Assembly (NCBI GenBank): GCA_017471085.1
Contig: JAFUWW010000084.1
Location: 1-17,372 of the forward strand
From: Bacteroidales bacterium
Lineage (GTDB): Bacteria > Bacteroidota > Bacteroidia > Bacteroidales > UBA932
Length of the DNA stretch: 17,372 nt
Direction: 5' to 3'
Shown: piece by piece, positions 7,849 to 16,500 of the stretch
Numbering within the stretch: the stretch's first letter is position 1
Layout: each line of letters opens with the position of its first letter
Notes under the pieces: generated by a model
Seen by the model: only the letters and a program-made list of their open reading frames with translations
The model's database searches: none
What the model was told of the DNA's origin: nothing
Made by a program: the position numbers and the translations under genes

Positions 7849-9027
7849 TTATTGCAGAATGGCATCGGCCAGGGCCTCCAGGGCGGCCCGGTCGCTTTCT
7901 TTCATCCGGCTCCGGATGGTGACGAGGTCCCCGACGACCTCGACGTCCTTCATCCCGCCGAACAGCTCCTTCATCACCTTTCCGGCAGAAGGAGCCCAGG
8001 TCCCGTTTTCCAGGAGAGCGACCTTGCGTTTCTGCCAGGATTTCATCTGGAGGGTATGGATGAAGTTGTAGGCGGGGCTGAACAGGCCACCGTCATAGGA
8101 AGCGGCGCAAACGACCATCCGCCCATAACGGAAAGCGTCTTCGACCGCCTCGGCCTGGTCGTCGCGGGTCAGGTCGGACAGGGCGACCTTGGGACAGCCC
8201 TTCGCGAGAAGGATTTCCTGCAGGCATTCCGCCGCGGCCAGGGTGCCGCCGTGGATGGAAGCGCAGGCGATGAACACGCCTTCTGTCTCAACGCCGTAGG
8301 TGCTCCAAGTCTGATACAGGCCGATGTACCCGTCCAGATTCTCCCGGAGAACGGGGCCGTGAAGCGGTGCGATGACCGCCGGCTTCAGCGGAAGGACCTT
8401 CTTGAGCAGCACCTGCACGGGAGCGCCGTACTTGCCGCAGATGTTGAAGTAATACCGGCGGCCTTCACAGGCCCAGTCGCCATCCTCGTCGCCGAAATAG
8501 CCGCACGTGGACAGGGCACCGAACTTGCCGAAGGCATCGGCCGAGAACAGGATGCGGTCCATCGCGTCGAAGGAGACCATCACCTCCGGCCAGTGCACCA
8601 TGGCGGCCATCATGAAAGTGAGGGTATGGGCTCCAAGCGCCAGCGTATCCCCTTCCTTCACCGCCAAGGTGTTGAAGGACACGTCCTCGAAGAACTGGCC
8701 CAGGAATACGAGGGCCTTCGCCGATGCGACGATCTTCGCTTCGGGATACCGCTGCGCGAAGGCCAGGATGGTTCCGGAATGGTCCGGTTCCATGTGATGG
8801 ACCACCAGATAATCCGGCTTCCGGCCCGCGAGGGCCTCTTCCAGGTTCTTCAGCCATTCTTCCCCTTTCCGGGCATCCACCGAATCCATGACGGCCACTT
8901 TCCCGTCCAGGATCAGATAAGAATTGTACGACATGCCTTCAGGGACGGCATACTGGCTCTCGAAGAGGTCCAGTTCCATGTCGTCCACGCCGATGTATTG
9001 GATATCCTTGGTGATGTACTTGATCAT
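7849..9027 (-). CDS. fprA: A-type flavodiiron protein (FprA family O2/NO reductase)
   Basis: The 392-residue protein has an N-terminal metallo-beta-lactamase-like diiron domain and a C-terminal flavodoxin domain (about 250-392). The diiron ligands are complete: His78, Glu80, Asp82 (HMEPDH motif), His145, Asp164 and His223. The FMN phosphate loop is ASIHGGT near 256-262. The family reduces O2 to water and/or NO to N2O in the cytoplasm of anaerobes. No rubredoxin domain is fused, so an external electron donor is needed. A flavin reductase-like gene stands divergent 165 bases away and is one candidate donor by context only. The gene leads the leftward run that ends with the heptose genes. A TATATTTG promoter box lies 30 bases upstream. 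Family and cofactors are very clear; the choice between O2 and NO is not. Confidence 0.93.
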   Translation of the reverse strand: MIKYITKDIQYIGVDDMELDLFESQYAVPEGMSYNSYLILDGKVAVMDSVDARKGEEWLKNLEEALAGRKPDYLVVHHMEPDHSGTILAFAQRYPEAKIVASAKALVFLGQFFEDVSFNTLAVKEGDTLALGAHTLTFMMAAMVHWPEVMVSFDAMDRILFSADAFGKFGALSTCGYFGDEDGDWACEGRRYYFNICGKYGAPVQVLLKKVLPLKPAVIAPLHGPVLRENLDGYIGLYQTWSTYGVETEGVFIACASIHGGTLAAAECLQEILLAKGCPKVALSDLTRDDQAEAVEDAFRYGRMVVCAASYDGGLFSPAYNFIHTLQMKSWQKRKVALLENGTWAPSAGKVMKELFGGMKDVEVVGDLVTIRSRMKESDRAALEALADAILQ

Positions 9028-9057
9028 AGTTCCGTATTCTCTTTGTCTTATATTTTA

Positions 9058-9065
9058 CAAATATA
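9058..9065 (-). promoter_or_regulatory. Bacteroidota-type -7 box for the flavodiiron gene run
   Basis: On the minus strand the bases read TATATTTG, a full match to TAnnTTTG, ending 30 bases before the flavodiiron start codon. The -33 element is not clear. It would drive flavodiiron, both lipoproteins, hddA and hddC-gmhB, since no gap of more than 12 bases separates those genes. Confidence 0.55.
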
Positions 9066-9155
9066 AGCCTTTTTTCCGTTTGGTGGATACCTCTGCGTCC
9101 AGTTTCCGTCCTCCCGTCGTCATGAGGCCGATTTTACTTTCCGGAAAAGAATTCC

Positions 9156-9163
9156 TATATTTG
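9156..9163 (+). promoter_or_regulatory. Bacteroidota-type -7 box for the flavin reductase gene
   Basis: TATATTTG matches the consensus completely, 29 bases before the ATG at 9193. A T-rich TTTT/TTAC segment (9132-9137) lies at about the right distance for a -33 element. The leader would be only about 20-25 bases. Confidence 0.55.
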
Positions 9164-9192
9164 GTTTTTCGACAAACATAAACATACATGAC

Positions 9193-9783
9193 ATGAGCAC
9201 CCATGATTCCCTGAAAGAAGTCTCCGGCCGCAAGAATTTCGGTCCGAGCCATGCCCTGATGACCACTCCCCAGCCTTGTGTGATGATCGCCACCTGGAAC
9301 AAGGAGCACACCCCGGACGTGATGATGGCCGCATGGGCAGGACAGTACGATTACAACCAGATCGTCGTGAGCCTGTCCAGGCACAAGACGACGGAGAACC
9401 TCGAACTTACCGGCGCCTTCACGGTCAGTTTCGCCGATGTCCGAACCGTCGCCGAGTCCGATTATTTCGGTCTGGTGAGCGGGAACAAGGTTCCGGACAA
9501 GGTGGCCAAGGTCGGTTTCACGGTGATTCCCAGCCCGAATGTGGATGCCCCCATCATCCCCGAGTATCCCCTCACCCTGGAGTGCAAGGTCGTCAGCTGG
9601 AATGACGGCATCCTTGTCGGTGAAGTCGTGAACATGAGCGCCGATGACAGCATCCTGACAGACGGAAAGGTGGACCTCGGAAAACTGCAGCCGATCGTCT
9701 TCGACGCTGCGGGGAACACATACCGGGCCCTCGGAGAAGTAGTCGGCCAGGCCTGGGGGTCCGGAAAGAAATTCATCGAGTAA
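9193..9783 (+). CDS. Flavin reductase family protein (FMN-binding split barrel, flavoredoxin-like)
   Basis: The 196-residue protein fits the flavin reductase-like split-barrel fold. The N-terminal strand pair PCVMIATWNKEHTPDVMMAA is typical of FMN-binding members, and ENLELTGAFTVSF and YPLTLECKVV mark later strands. Such proteins bind FMN and pass electrons from NAD(P)H or act as flavoredoxins. An ATG at 9188 is followed at once by TGA, so 9193 is the usable start. The gene faces away from the flavodiiron gene and has its own promoter box. It may supply electrons to that enzyme, which is an inference from position alone. Confidence 0.85.
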   Translation: MSTHDSLKEVSGRKNFGPSHALMTTPQPCVMIATWNKEHTPDVMMAAWAGQYDYNQIVVSLSRHKTTENLELTGAFTVSFADVRTVAESDYFGLVSGNKVPDKVAKVGFTVIPSPNVDAPIIPEYPLTLECKVVSWNDGILVGEVVNMSADDSILTDGKVDLGKLQPIVFDAAGNTYRALGEVVGQAWGSGKKFIE

Positions 9784-9843
9784 CCCAGCATCCTTCTCTT
9801 CGAGCCCTTTCTACTTTTTATTGACAATGCCAGAGAATGCCGT

Positions 9844-11007
9844 ATGCAGAATTTTGATTACATGACCCCCACCCGCCTGATATTCGGTGAGAATGCGATT
9901 GCGAAACTCCATGACGTCATGGCCGCGCTTGGAAAACGGGTGCTCCTCACTTACGGAGGAGGCAGCATCAAGAAGATCGGCCTTTATGACCGGGTGAAAG
10001 AACTGCTGCAAGACTTTGAGATCACGGAACTTCCCGGGATTCAGCCCAATCCCAAATACGACCCCAGCGTACTGGAAGGGGTACGTCTCTGCAAGGAAAA
10101 CCAGATCGACGTCATCCTGTCCGTCGGCGGAGGGAGCGTCCTGGACTGCTCGAAGGCCATCGCCGCCGGTGCCAAGTATGACGGCGATCCCTGGGACCTC
10201 ATCACCTACAAGGTGAAGGCCCAGGCCGCACTGCCCATCGTGGATATCCTGACGCTGGCCGCGACGGGAAGCGAATATGATTCCGGCGGAGTGATTTCCA
10301 GGACCGACACCAACGACAAGATCGGCTATATGGATCCGCTTCTGTATCCGGTGGTATCTTTCCTCGATCCCCGTTACACCTTCTCGGTCTCGAAGAAGCA
10401 GACGGCGGCCGGCTGTGCCGATGCCATGAACCACATTATGGAGCAGTACTTCTGCGAAGACGCGACCCTTCTGAACGACGGTTTCTGCGAAGCCGGGCTC
10501 AAGAGCCTGATGGTGAACACCCGGAAGTGCCTGGAGAATCCGGAGGACTATACCGCCCGTGCCGAGATGATGTTTGCCTGCACCCTCGGTTGCAACGGCA
10601 TCTATGCGCTGGGAAACAGCGAGAGCGGATGGCCCTGCCATGGCATCGAGCATGCCTTGAGCGCCTACTATGACATTACCCACGGAGAAGGCCTGGCCAT
10701 CATCACTCCCCGCTGGATGCGCCATATCCTGAGCGAGCGGACGCTCGGGCGCTTCGTCAAATACGGGGTCAATGTATTCGGAATCGACGCTGCGCTTCCC
10801 CGGCAGGAGATCGCGGAAAAAGCCATCGACGCCACCTATGCATTCTTCGAGAGCATCGGCATCCCGATGCACCTCCGCGATGTAGGGATCGGCGAGGAGC
10901 GCCTGGACGAGATGGCCCGCCACATTGCCGTCAATGAGGGGCTGGAGAACGCCTATGTTCCTCTGACCGAAAAGGACATCAAGGAAATCCTTGTCGCATC
11001 CCTGTAA
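9844..11007 (+). CDS. Iron-containing alcohol dehydrogenase (YqhD/butanol dehydrogenase type)
   Basis: The 387-residue protein belongs to the group III metal-dependent alcohol dehydrogenases. GGGSVLDCSK (95-104) is the pyridine-nucleotide binding motif. Metal ligands Asp193, His197, His266 and His280 match the spacing known for E. coli YqhD. These enzymes reduce aldehydes to alcohols in the cytoplasm, usually with NADPH and Fe or Zn. The length is standard and all ligands are present. It lies 60 bases after the flavin reductase gene and 18 bases before a TIGR04076 gene, so co-transcription is likely. A TACTTTTT string at 9812 is a weak promoter candidate. The physiological aldehyde is unknown. 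Confidence 0.93.
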   Translation: MQNFDYMTPTRLIFGENAIAKLHDVMAALGKRVLLTYGGGSIKKIGLYDRVKELLQDFEITELPGIQPNPKYDPSVLEGVRLCKENQIDVILSVGGGSVLDCSKAIAAGAKYDGDPWDLITYKVKAQAALPIVDILTLAATGSEYDSGGVISRTDTNDKIGYMDPLLYPVVSFLDPRYTFSVSKKQTAAGCADAMNHIMEQYFCEDATLLNDGFCEAGLKSLMVNTRKCLENPEDYTARAEMMFACTLGCNGIYALGNSESGWPCHGIEHALSAYYDITHGEGLAIITPRWMRHILSERTLGRFVKYGVNVFGIDAALPRQEIAEKAIDATYAFFESIGIPMHLRDVGIGEERLDEMARHIAVNEGLENAYVPLTEKDIKEILVASL

Positions 11008-11025
11008 AGCCATATCCCGTGAAAG

Positions 11026-11328
11026 ATGAACAAGGTGAAGATCACGGCCGTCCGGAAGACGGAGTACCCGGACCTGGTGGCCCAGTATGAGAATCCGATC
11101 CTCCATACCTGCGATGTCCTTCTCGGACAGAGCTGGATTTCCTTGGACGGGAAGCGTCCCTCCGGCATGTGCGAATCGGCCTGGGGTTCGATGCGGGAGT
11201 TCGTGGAAGCCCTCGCCCGGGGAGAAGGCAACTTTTTCGACGGCTGGATGAAGAACCCCATGAGTGCGATGATCTCCTGCAACGACGGCTTCCGGCCGGT
11301 GAGCTTTTACTTAGAAGCAATTGACTGA
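11026..11328 (+). CDS. TIGR04076 family protein
   Basis: This 100-residue protein shows the family pattern that I recognise from memory. It has an N-terminal VKITAVRKTEYPDL strand, a central SGMCESAWGSMREFVEALARG helix, and the C-terminal DGWMKNPMSAMISCNDG...RPVSFYLE. The function of the family is not established. Conserved cysteines (CD, MCES, SCND) may suggest a metal or redox role, but this is speculative. It is last in the rightward run after the alcohol dehydrogenase. It converges on the unknown gene that ends at 11384, leaving 55 bases with no clear terminator hairpin. Confidence 0.85.
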   Translation: MNKVKITAVRKTEYPDLVAQYENPILHTCDVLLGQSWISLDGKRPSGMCESAWGSMREFVEALARGEGNFFDGWMKNPMSAMISCNDGFRPVSFYLEAID

Positions 11329-11383
11329 AAATGAATCGATTGCTATTTCACACAGTTCACACCCCAGGAGGAAACTGTTGCCT

Positions 11384-11974
11384 TTACTCCCAATGGACCT
11401 GAAGCGGTGAGAGCGGAATGCGTCTGGGATGACCATTGCAGCCCCGAATCTTGTAATTCGCATCCTGCGGAGGCGGAAAGACCCGCCCGAGCGTCGCATT
11501 CAATACGGACAGATTCTCACTGAACGAATTGTCCTGTACATCCATGAGTCTCCGCACCCTGCGGCACCGGTCCTCCGGGGAGACATGAGGGGCGACCCGC
11601 TGGTATATATCCTCCAGTTCCTCCTGAAACCGGGCGCGGTCCTTCAGGAGAATCCCTTCCGGATGCTTCAGAAACAGGATGAACAGCGCCTGAACGAGGG
11701 GCCGAAACGGAATCACCCTCCCCTCAAAGCTGGTTGTATGAATCCGATAATGCCTGTCAATGTAAAGATCCGTGGCGCCAGGGGCAGAAAGGTCAACCTC
11801 CATCTCAGCGAGCCGCCGCCGGGCCATCTCCACCAAGGCAAGCAGCTCCGCTGCCTCCATTCCCTCCAGCATTCCGACATAATCCAGGGCAGCAGGCTCT
11901 CTCAGGAGACCTTTCTCTCCTGAGAGGAGCAGTTTCCACATGAGCTGAGCCTCTATGCCCGCAATCTGATTCAT
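11384..11974 (-). CDS. Unrecognised protein, paralogue of the divergent neighbour (HPEGI-core family)
   Basis: This 196-residue protein of unrecognised family starts MNQIAGIEAQLMWKLLLSG. An acidic helical N-terminal half (residues about 10-70) precedes a C-terminal domain with IPFRPLVQALFILFLKHPEG followed by FQEELEDIYQRV. The second half shares PL..ALF.LFLKHPEGI...EL..IY with the neighbour at 12131-12547, so the two are paralogues. From memory, Bacteroidota have many hypothetical proteins with a similar FLkHPEGI...eYreEL.diY core and a winged-helix-like tail. A DNA-binding regulator is therefore plausible but unproven. A TAAATTTG box ends 7 bases before the ATG, which would make the mRNA almost leaderless. 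It lies divergent from its paralogue and downstream of the Wadjet genes. Confidence 0.7.
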   Translation of the reverse strand: MNQIAGIEAQLMWKLLLSGEKGLLREPAALDYVGMLEGMEAAELLALVEMARRRLAEMEVDLSAPGATDLYIDRHYRIHTTSFEGRVIPFRPLVQALFILFLKHPEGILLKDRARFQEELEDIYQRVAPHVSPEDRCRRVRRLMDVQDNSFSENLSVLNATLGRVFPPPQDANYKIRGCNGHPRRIPLSPLQVHWE

Positions 11975-11981
11975 CCTCGCA

Positions 11982-11989
11982 CAAATTTA
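11982..11989 (-). promoter_or_regulatory. Bacteroidota-type -7 box before the HPEGI-core gene
   Basis: On the minus strand the bases read TAAATTTG, a full consensus match, only 7 bases before the ATG at 11974. GAGG lies directly before that ATG. TTAC 21 bases further upstream is a poor -33 element. The transcript would start within a few bases of the start codon. Confidence 0.4.
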
Positions 11990-12037
11990 GTTGTTCTTAG
12001 GCAAAACCGGGTAACGCTCGGTTGTAAAACTTTCGAC

Positions 12038-12059
12038 ATTTCCAAACAATTGCAAGCTT
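12038..12059. repeat. Left copy of a 22-base imperfect direct repeat, with an overlapping operator-like palindrome
   Basis: This 22-base segment matches 12601-12622 at 19 of 22 positions; the shared core is ATTGCAAG. It overlaps an imperfect palindrome at 12050-12063, TTGCAAGCTTGTAA, built around CAAGCTTG (12 of 14 positions symmetric). Another TTGTAA lies at 12022-12027. It sits in the divergent gap between the two HPEGI-core paralogues, where an operator would be expected. Confidence 0.6.
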
Positions 12060-12130
12060 GTAATTCCTTTTTTCTCCGGGGGAGGCTTCCGAAATTTGCA
12101 GCTGAAGACAAGGAATCTTTGCATCAGACA

Positions 12131-12547
12131 ATGGGCCGAACACTTCATAAAAACATTGTTCAAGGCAGTGGAAAGGGCTTCTTCCTGCTGCAGGAAGAAT
12201 GTGACAAGCGCTCCGGTGACGCACCTGCCCAGATCTACCTCAACCCTATCGAGCGAACCCTCTACCGCCTGTTCCTGTCGCATCCTGAGGGTATCCCGGC
12301 CGATTACCTCCCCGTCCACTGGAAAGAGCTCTGTGCCCTCTATGCACAGGAGTCCCTCTACGATGAACCTTCTCTTCGCGAGGACAAAATGGAATCTCTT
12401 TGCGCAGAATCCAAAACCGTATTCTATGCCACCGTCTCCCGCATCAAGCGCAAATTCACCGAAGCCCTTGGGGTACGCCGCGCCCGTGCCTACATTATAC
12501 AGCGGAGCAAGAGCGGTGCCTACTACACCAAAGCCCGGTGCGGATAG
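12131..12547 (+). CDS. Unrecognised protein, rightward paralogue of the HPEGI-core family
   Basis: A 138-residue protein is read from ATG 12131 (MGRTLHKNIVQGSGKGFF). The frame is open upstream to a TTG at 12050, but that start lies inside the palindrome and the ATG is preferred. The core IYLNPIERTLYRLFLSHPEG, followed by WKELCALYAQES, aligns with the leftward neighbour. The C-terminal half (TVFYATVSRIKRKFTEALGV...AYIIQRSKSGAYYTK) is basic. It resembles the recognition helix and wing of winged-helix DNA-binding domains, such as those ending response regulators. That similarity is seen by eye only. No partner domain is present, so a stand-alone DNA-binding regulator is the leading guess. It converges on jetD, with 124 bases between the two stops. 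Confidence 0.7.
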   Translation: MGRTLHKNIVQGSGKGFFLLQEECDKRSGDAPAQIYLNPIERTLYRLFLSHPEGIPADYLPVHWKELCALYAQESLYDEPSLREDKMESLCAESKTVFYATVSRIKRKFTEALGVRRARAYIIQRSKSGAYYTKARCG

Positions 12548-12600
12548 GACGGGCAGGTAGGGTTCCATTCCAAGGCAATTCCTTATAATAAATCTCCCTG

Positions 12601-12622
12601 ATTTCCAACCCATTGCAAGGTT
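12601..12622. repeat. Right copy of the 22-base imperfect direct repeat
   Basis: This segment differs from 12038-12059 at only three positions, 563 bases away. It contains TTGCAA (12613-12618), followed after three bases by TTACAA (12622-12627), an interrupted inverted repeat. It lies in the AT-rich gap between the stops of the 138-residue gene and jetD. Similarity between the two copies fades outside the 22 bases on both sides. Confidence 0.6.
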
Positions 12623-12671
12623 TACAACGATAGAATCAGTAATATCCTTTTCGGCCATATCGGGCTCTAAC

Positions 12672-13550
12672 TTAATATGCCTGTTCTATATACCCCTCCT
12701 GATCATACCCTTTCTGGTAACGGTGAATGAGCGAGACCAGCGGGAGCAGGCGGGTATCAGGGACTTCCATTTTCCCGAAGCGCCCAAATTGCTTCTGATA
12801 GCGTTCTGTGCTGCCCATGGACAAGCGCTTCTCAATATCTTCCGGGATAAAGAAGTTCGAACGTGCTGCACCCAGATAGCGGTAGAACTCGGTCAAATAG
12901 ATGTGGATGCCTGCCAGATCAAAGTCTCCGAAATGAACATACTCGTTTGGGATTTCCTGAAGCCAGGTTACCAGGTCCCGCGACTGCGGATAACGGGACA
13001 CCAGCAGCAGGGGTGATACACCGTTCCCTCCAAATTGGTCCTGGATTTGCTCCCACATAGCCACCTCTCGCTCCGGGAAGCGAAAATTCTCCATATTCTC
13101 CACACCCACGACAATGGCATTGGAAGGAATTCGAAACCGAAGGAAGTCACTGATATAGAGAAAGCTTCCCGGGCAAGGGCACAGCAGAATCTTCCGCTCT
13201 CCCAGCCGTACACTCAACGGGCCCGTCACATTCACCGGAAAACCCGGACAGGAGCGCACCGTCACCGCCTTGGAATCCCCCAGCAGTTGTACCTGGGACG
13301 CCCGTGAATCTGCCCCCGAAAGAACCGCCACCGTCTCTTCCAGTTTATCCGGCTGCAGACCTTTACTTCTTAAATACACATCAAAAGCAGCCCTGGAAAT
13401 CACCCGCAAGGACTTCCGGCTCCCCCTCACTATACTGGCAACACCCCCTTCCAGAAGCATCTCCTCGGTCCAATCCGAAGGGAAACGGCTGAAAGGGACT
13501 GTTTCTCCCTGCCGCAATGCAGCAAATGCCTGAATCAGAGCTGGTCTCAT
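12672..13550 (-). CDS. jetD: Wadjet nuclease subunit JetD-like (Toprim, DUF2220-type)
   Basis: The 292-residue protein has the Toprim signature of JetD/MksG. It starts with VVGVENMENF (Glu151), continues with HFGDFDLAGIHIY (Asp209, Asp211), and ends with a Glu-rich QEGYIEQ (Glu285, Glu289) like the EQE end of DUF2220 proteins. In Wadjet systems JetD cleaves DNA that the JetABC motor has extruded and bent. The metal-binding acids are all present, so it should be an active nuclease. Most JetD proteins I know are nearer 380-400 residues, so the N-terminal arm here (about 1-130) appears reduced. The start shares an ATGA with the jetC stop, and AGGAGG lies 10 bases upstream of it. The low overall similarity leaves room for a divergent subtype. 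Confidence 0.82.
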   Translation of the reverse strand: MRPALIQAFAALRQGETVPFSRFPSDWTEEMLLEGGVASIVRGSRKSLRVISRAAFDVYLRSKGLQPDKLEETVAVLSGADSRASQVQLLGDSKAVTVRSCPGFPVNVTGPLSVRLGERKILLCPCPGSFLYISDFLRFRIPSNAIVVGVENMENFRFPEREVAMWEQIQDQFGGNGVSPLLLVSRYPQSRDLVTWLQEIPNEYVHFGDFDLAGIHIYLTEFYRYLGAARSNFFIPEDIEKRLSMGSTERYQKQFGRFGKMEVPDTRLLPLVSLIHRYQKGYDQEGYIEQAY

Positions 13551-16500
13551 TCCGTAGCCGCCTCCTTCCGGCTCAGGAGTGACTGAATTACCGTCCGCGT
13601 TCCGTCCTTCGACAGCAGATACGTATGCTTGTAATCGGCCACATTGTACGGCACCGGAGACCCGTTCACCAGATAGATATTACGCGCGCCTGCAAAATCC
13701 AGGATACCGCGGACATTCCGGGGATGGAGGCGACCAATCTCGTCCATCACACAGTGAATCCGGAAATCCGAGAACCGTCCGGAAACCCGCTCCTTGAACA
13801 CATTGATCAGCATAATGTTTACCATGGCCTTCACCAGCACGTCCGTCCCGTCGGAGCCCACGGAGGAGATTTTCTCCACCCAGCCGGTGTCATTGTCGTT
13901 CTCCGTAATGCGGAACTGCAACTGGAAAGTATCGCTGAGCGTAAGCCGGCTACGCATAGCATGCTCTCCTGTAAGCAGTTTCATCAGCGACAGCAGATAA
14001 TCCACTGCCGCACTGCGGGACTCATCCCGGGACACCCCGGAAAACAGATTCACCTGGTCCAGATCGTACCCGTGCTCATCGGCGAAGTCCTTGATACGTT
14101 GCAGGAGCGTCACCATTTTTTCGGCAGACGGGATAGTCCTCAGTTCGATACTTTTCACAGCACCGATGAAATTCTTTTCCTTGAAATCGTAATTGATGTC
14201 CTTGATGATGCCGGCAATTTCGGAGGAATTGCGGAAGACCCCGTCCATCTCGTGGGAAATGCGGAGGAGCAGTTCCGTGTAATGCCCGCTGGTGCGGCTA
14301 CGGAACTCCTCAATCTTGTCCGATTCCATGAATTCCACCAGCGAAGAGGCAAAGGAGCGGTACTCTTCATCCGTGTGGTTGTCCGTCTTGAAATCAAAGA
14401 TATTGCCGGGGCTGAAATGCGAAGTGAACGTATTCACTCCCTGATAGAAAGTTTGTTCCGTATTCCGCTTCTCACTCAGCACCCGATGAATGGCATCAAT
14501 CAGTTGCCGGCAGGTCTTGACCGTATTATTCTCCCGTCCTTCCGGGAGGATGGGGAGGGCGTTGCTCTTCTCAAAGTTGTCTGCCTCCGAAAGGCCTTCC
14601 CGAAGTTGTCGGAGTGCCTCCCGCAATTTTTGCAGAGAATCGGCAGCGCGGGCCAATTCATCCTCTGCTTTTCTGCGCTTAAGTTTATAACGCTCAGAAA
14701 GCGAGGTCTTTTTCCCTTCTACCTTGGTCTTCTCCGAGAGGAATATATCCTTCTTGTCCAGGTACTCCTCCTTGTCCTTCCGGTAGTTAAAAAGGGTTTC
14801 CTTATTCTGAGTAATTTTCTCCAGCCGCTCCTGCAGGCCCTTGATATCGCCTTCGCACTTTTCCAGCGCAGTGGCATCGGCACCCTGTCCGGAGAGTTCC
14901 CGGGATTGCTCCTTGGAAAGGGCGTCCAGCGCCTCCGAGAGTTCTTTCTTCCGTGCCGATATCTCTCCCTCAAGTTGGGAGATCGCCTCGTCATGCTGTT
15001 TCAGCAGGGACTTGCGTCCACGGGCATCCGTATCCCGAAGCTTTTGCATCTCGGCCTCTTTCTTCTTCAAAAGGGCCTCCAGGGCATCCAAGGCCAGCAC
15101 CTTTTCTGCCGTCAAAGCCTGAAGGGCCTCCTTGCACCGGCCCATCGCATCCTCCCTGGCCTTTCGGGTGTTCTCTTCCAAAAGTGAGAGCCGCTTGCTG
15201 GCATCCTCCAGCTTGGCTGGCAGCATGAGAAGAGCCGCCTGCAGCCCCGAAAGCTCATCCCGAAGCGGCTTTATCCGCGCATTGTATTTCTTTCGCAGCG
15301 CCAAGAGCGAAGATTCCTTTTCTGCCAAGAAGCTCTCCTGCTTCCCCTTCAGTGCGGCAAGTTCCTTTTCCAACCGCTGTTTTTCCTTCATCAGCTGCGG
15401 CGGCGTTCGCGCATTCATCCTCAGGGAACTCAGGTCCAGGTCTACTCCGAAAAGGGAGTCCCCTTTTGTCTCGGAAGGATACAAATTCTTGGCATAGAGC
15501 ACCGTACGCTCATCAGCCACCTTGCCGATGGTCTCCTCCCAGCCAGGCTTGTGCTGGGAAAGCCACTGGATGAGGGAGCCGTCCATGGAAGCGAGCAGGC
15601 CATCGATTTCCGCAATCCGGGTATCCAGTTCCTTCATTTCTCCACCGATAGCTGAAAGCTTGTCGTCCCAATCGCGGGTCTCAGTGTGCTGTTGGAACTG
15701 GCCCTCCTGCTCCAAACCCTTGATTTGCGCCTCAACGGTTTTGGCTGAAGCCTCCAGTTTACCTTTTTCGCCGGAAAGGCGGGACAAATCAGCCTGAGCA
15801 GCCTTTATCTCTTCCACGAAAGGCGAAAGGTGGGCCGACAGTGCCAACTGTTTATCCTTCGCTGCAATCCGCTCCTTTATGTCCTCTACCAGGCCTTCCT
15901 GCGCCGAGACGCGCTCTGCAAAAGCCTCTTCCACGCCGGACAGCCCTGCCTGAAGTGCCTCTGATAGTTTCTGAATCTGTGCATTCAGGGCTGCCCCAAT
16001 CTCCACCTTCCTCCCCTGCCGGGCTGCACGCCAAGCATCGAAGCCCAGCCTCATTTCTCGCTCGCCGTCTTTGTATTTGGCCATAATGTCAGCATACTCC
16101 CGGGTGAGCCTGGAGCGGAGCGCCTGGGCCGATTCCAACGAAGCCTTAAGCGCTGACTCCTGTCCATCCTCTTCAATAAGCGTTTGAATACCAATCCCTT
16201 CGTACTTCTTACGAAGCTTCGGGATCTTTTCCAATTTCTCATTCAAGGCGCCTATTTCCTGATCCAGAGAGGAGAGTTCGTGATTAGATTTGTCCTGCAA
16301 ATCGGCCAGCTTTTCCTTACATTTCTGCTGCTGAATCTCCGTTTCCTCAGCCTGTTTTTCCAGCAACGGAATCCGCTCCTGCGCATAGCGGCGGGCATAT
16401 CGGAGCTCCAGCAGGCTGCCTGTCAGCTCATCGTCCAAGTACAGGAGCTTCCGATATTGTTCCACTACCTTTTCCCCCTGGCGCCGCACCGTCACCTCCC

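Noticed and set aside
7633..9066. Rightward 477-codon open frame opposite the flavodiiron gene
   Set aside because: The opposite strand encodes all six diiron ligands and a flavodoxin domain. The rightward translation matches no family I know.
12573..12587. Near-palindrome AAGGCAATTCCTT as a terminator between the 138-residue gene and jetD
   Set aside because: The stem is short and AT-rich with mismatches and no U-run follows, so it does not support a terminator call.
11987..12658. Leftward 223-codon open frame starting 13 bases after the jetD stop
   Set aside because: Most of it is antisense to the 138-residue rightward gene, whose protein shows clear paralogy to the neighbour at 11384-11974. 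The leftward translation shows no recognisable domain.
13625..15187. Rightward 520-codon open frame opposite jetC
   Set aside because: It is a shadow of the coiled-coil coding region of jetC. The leftward frame has intact SMC motifs throughout 1218 codons.
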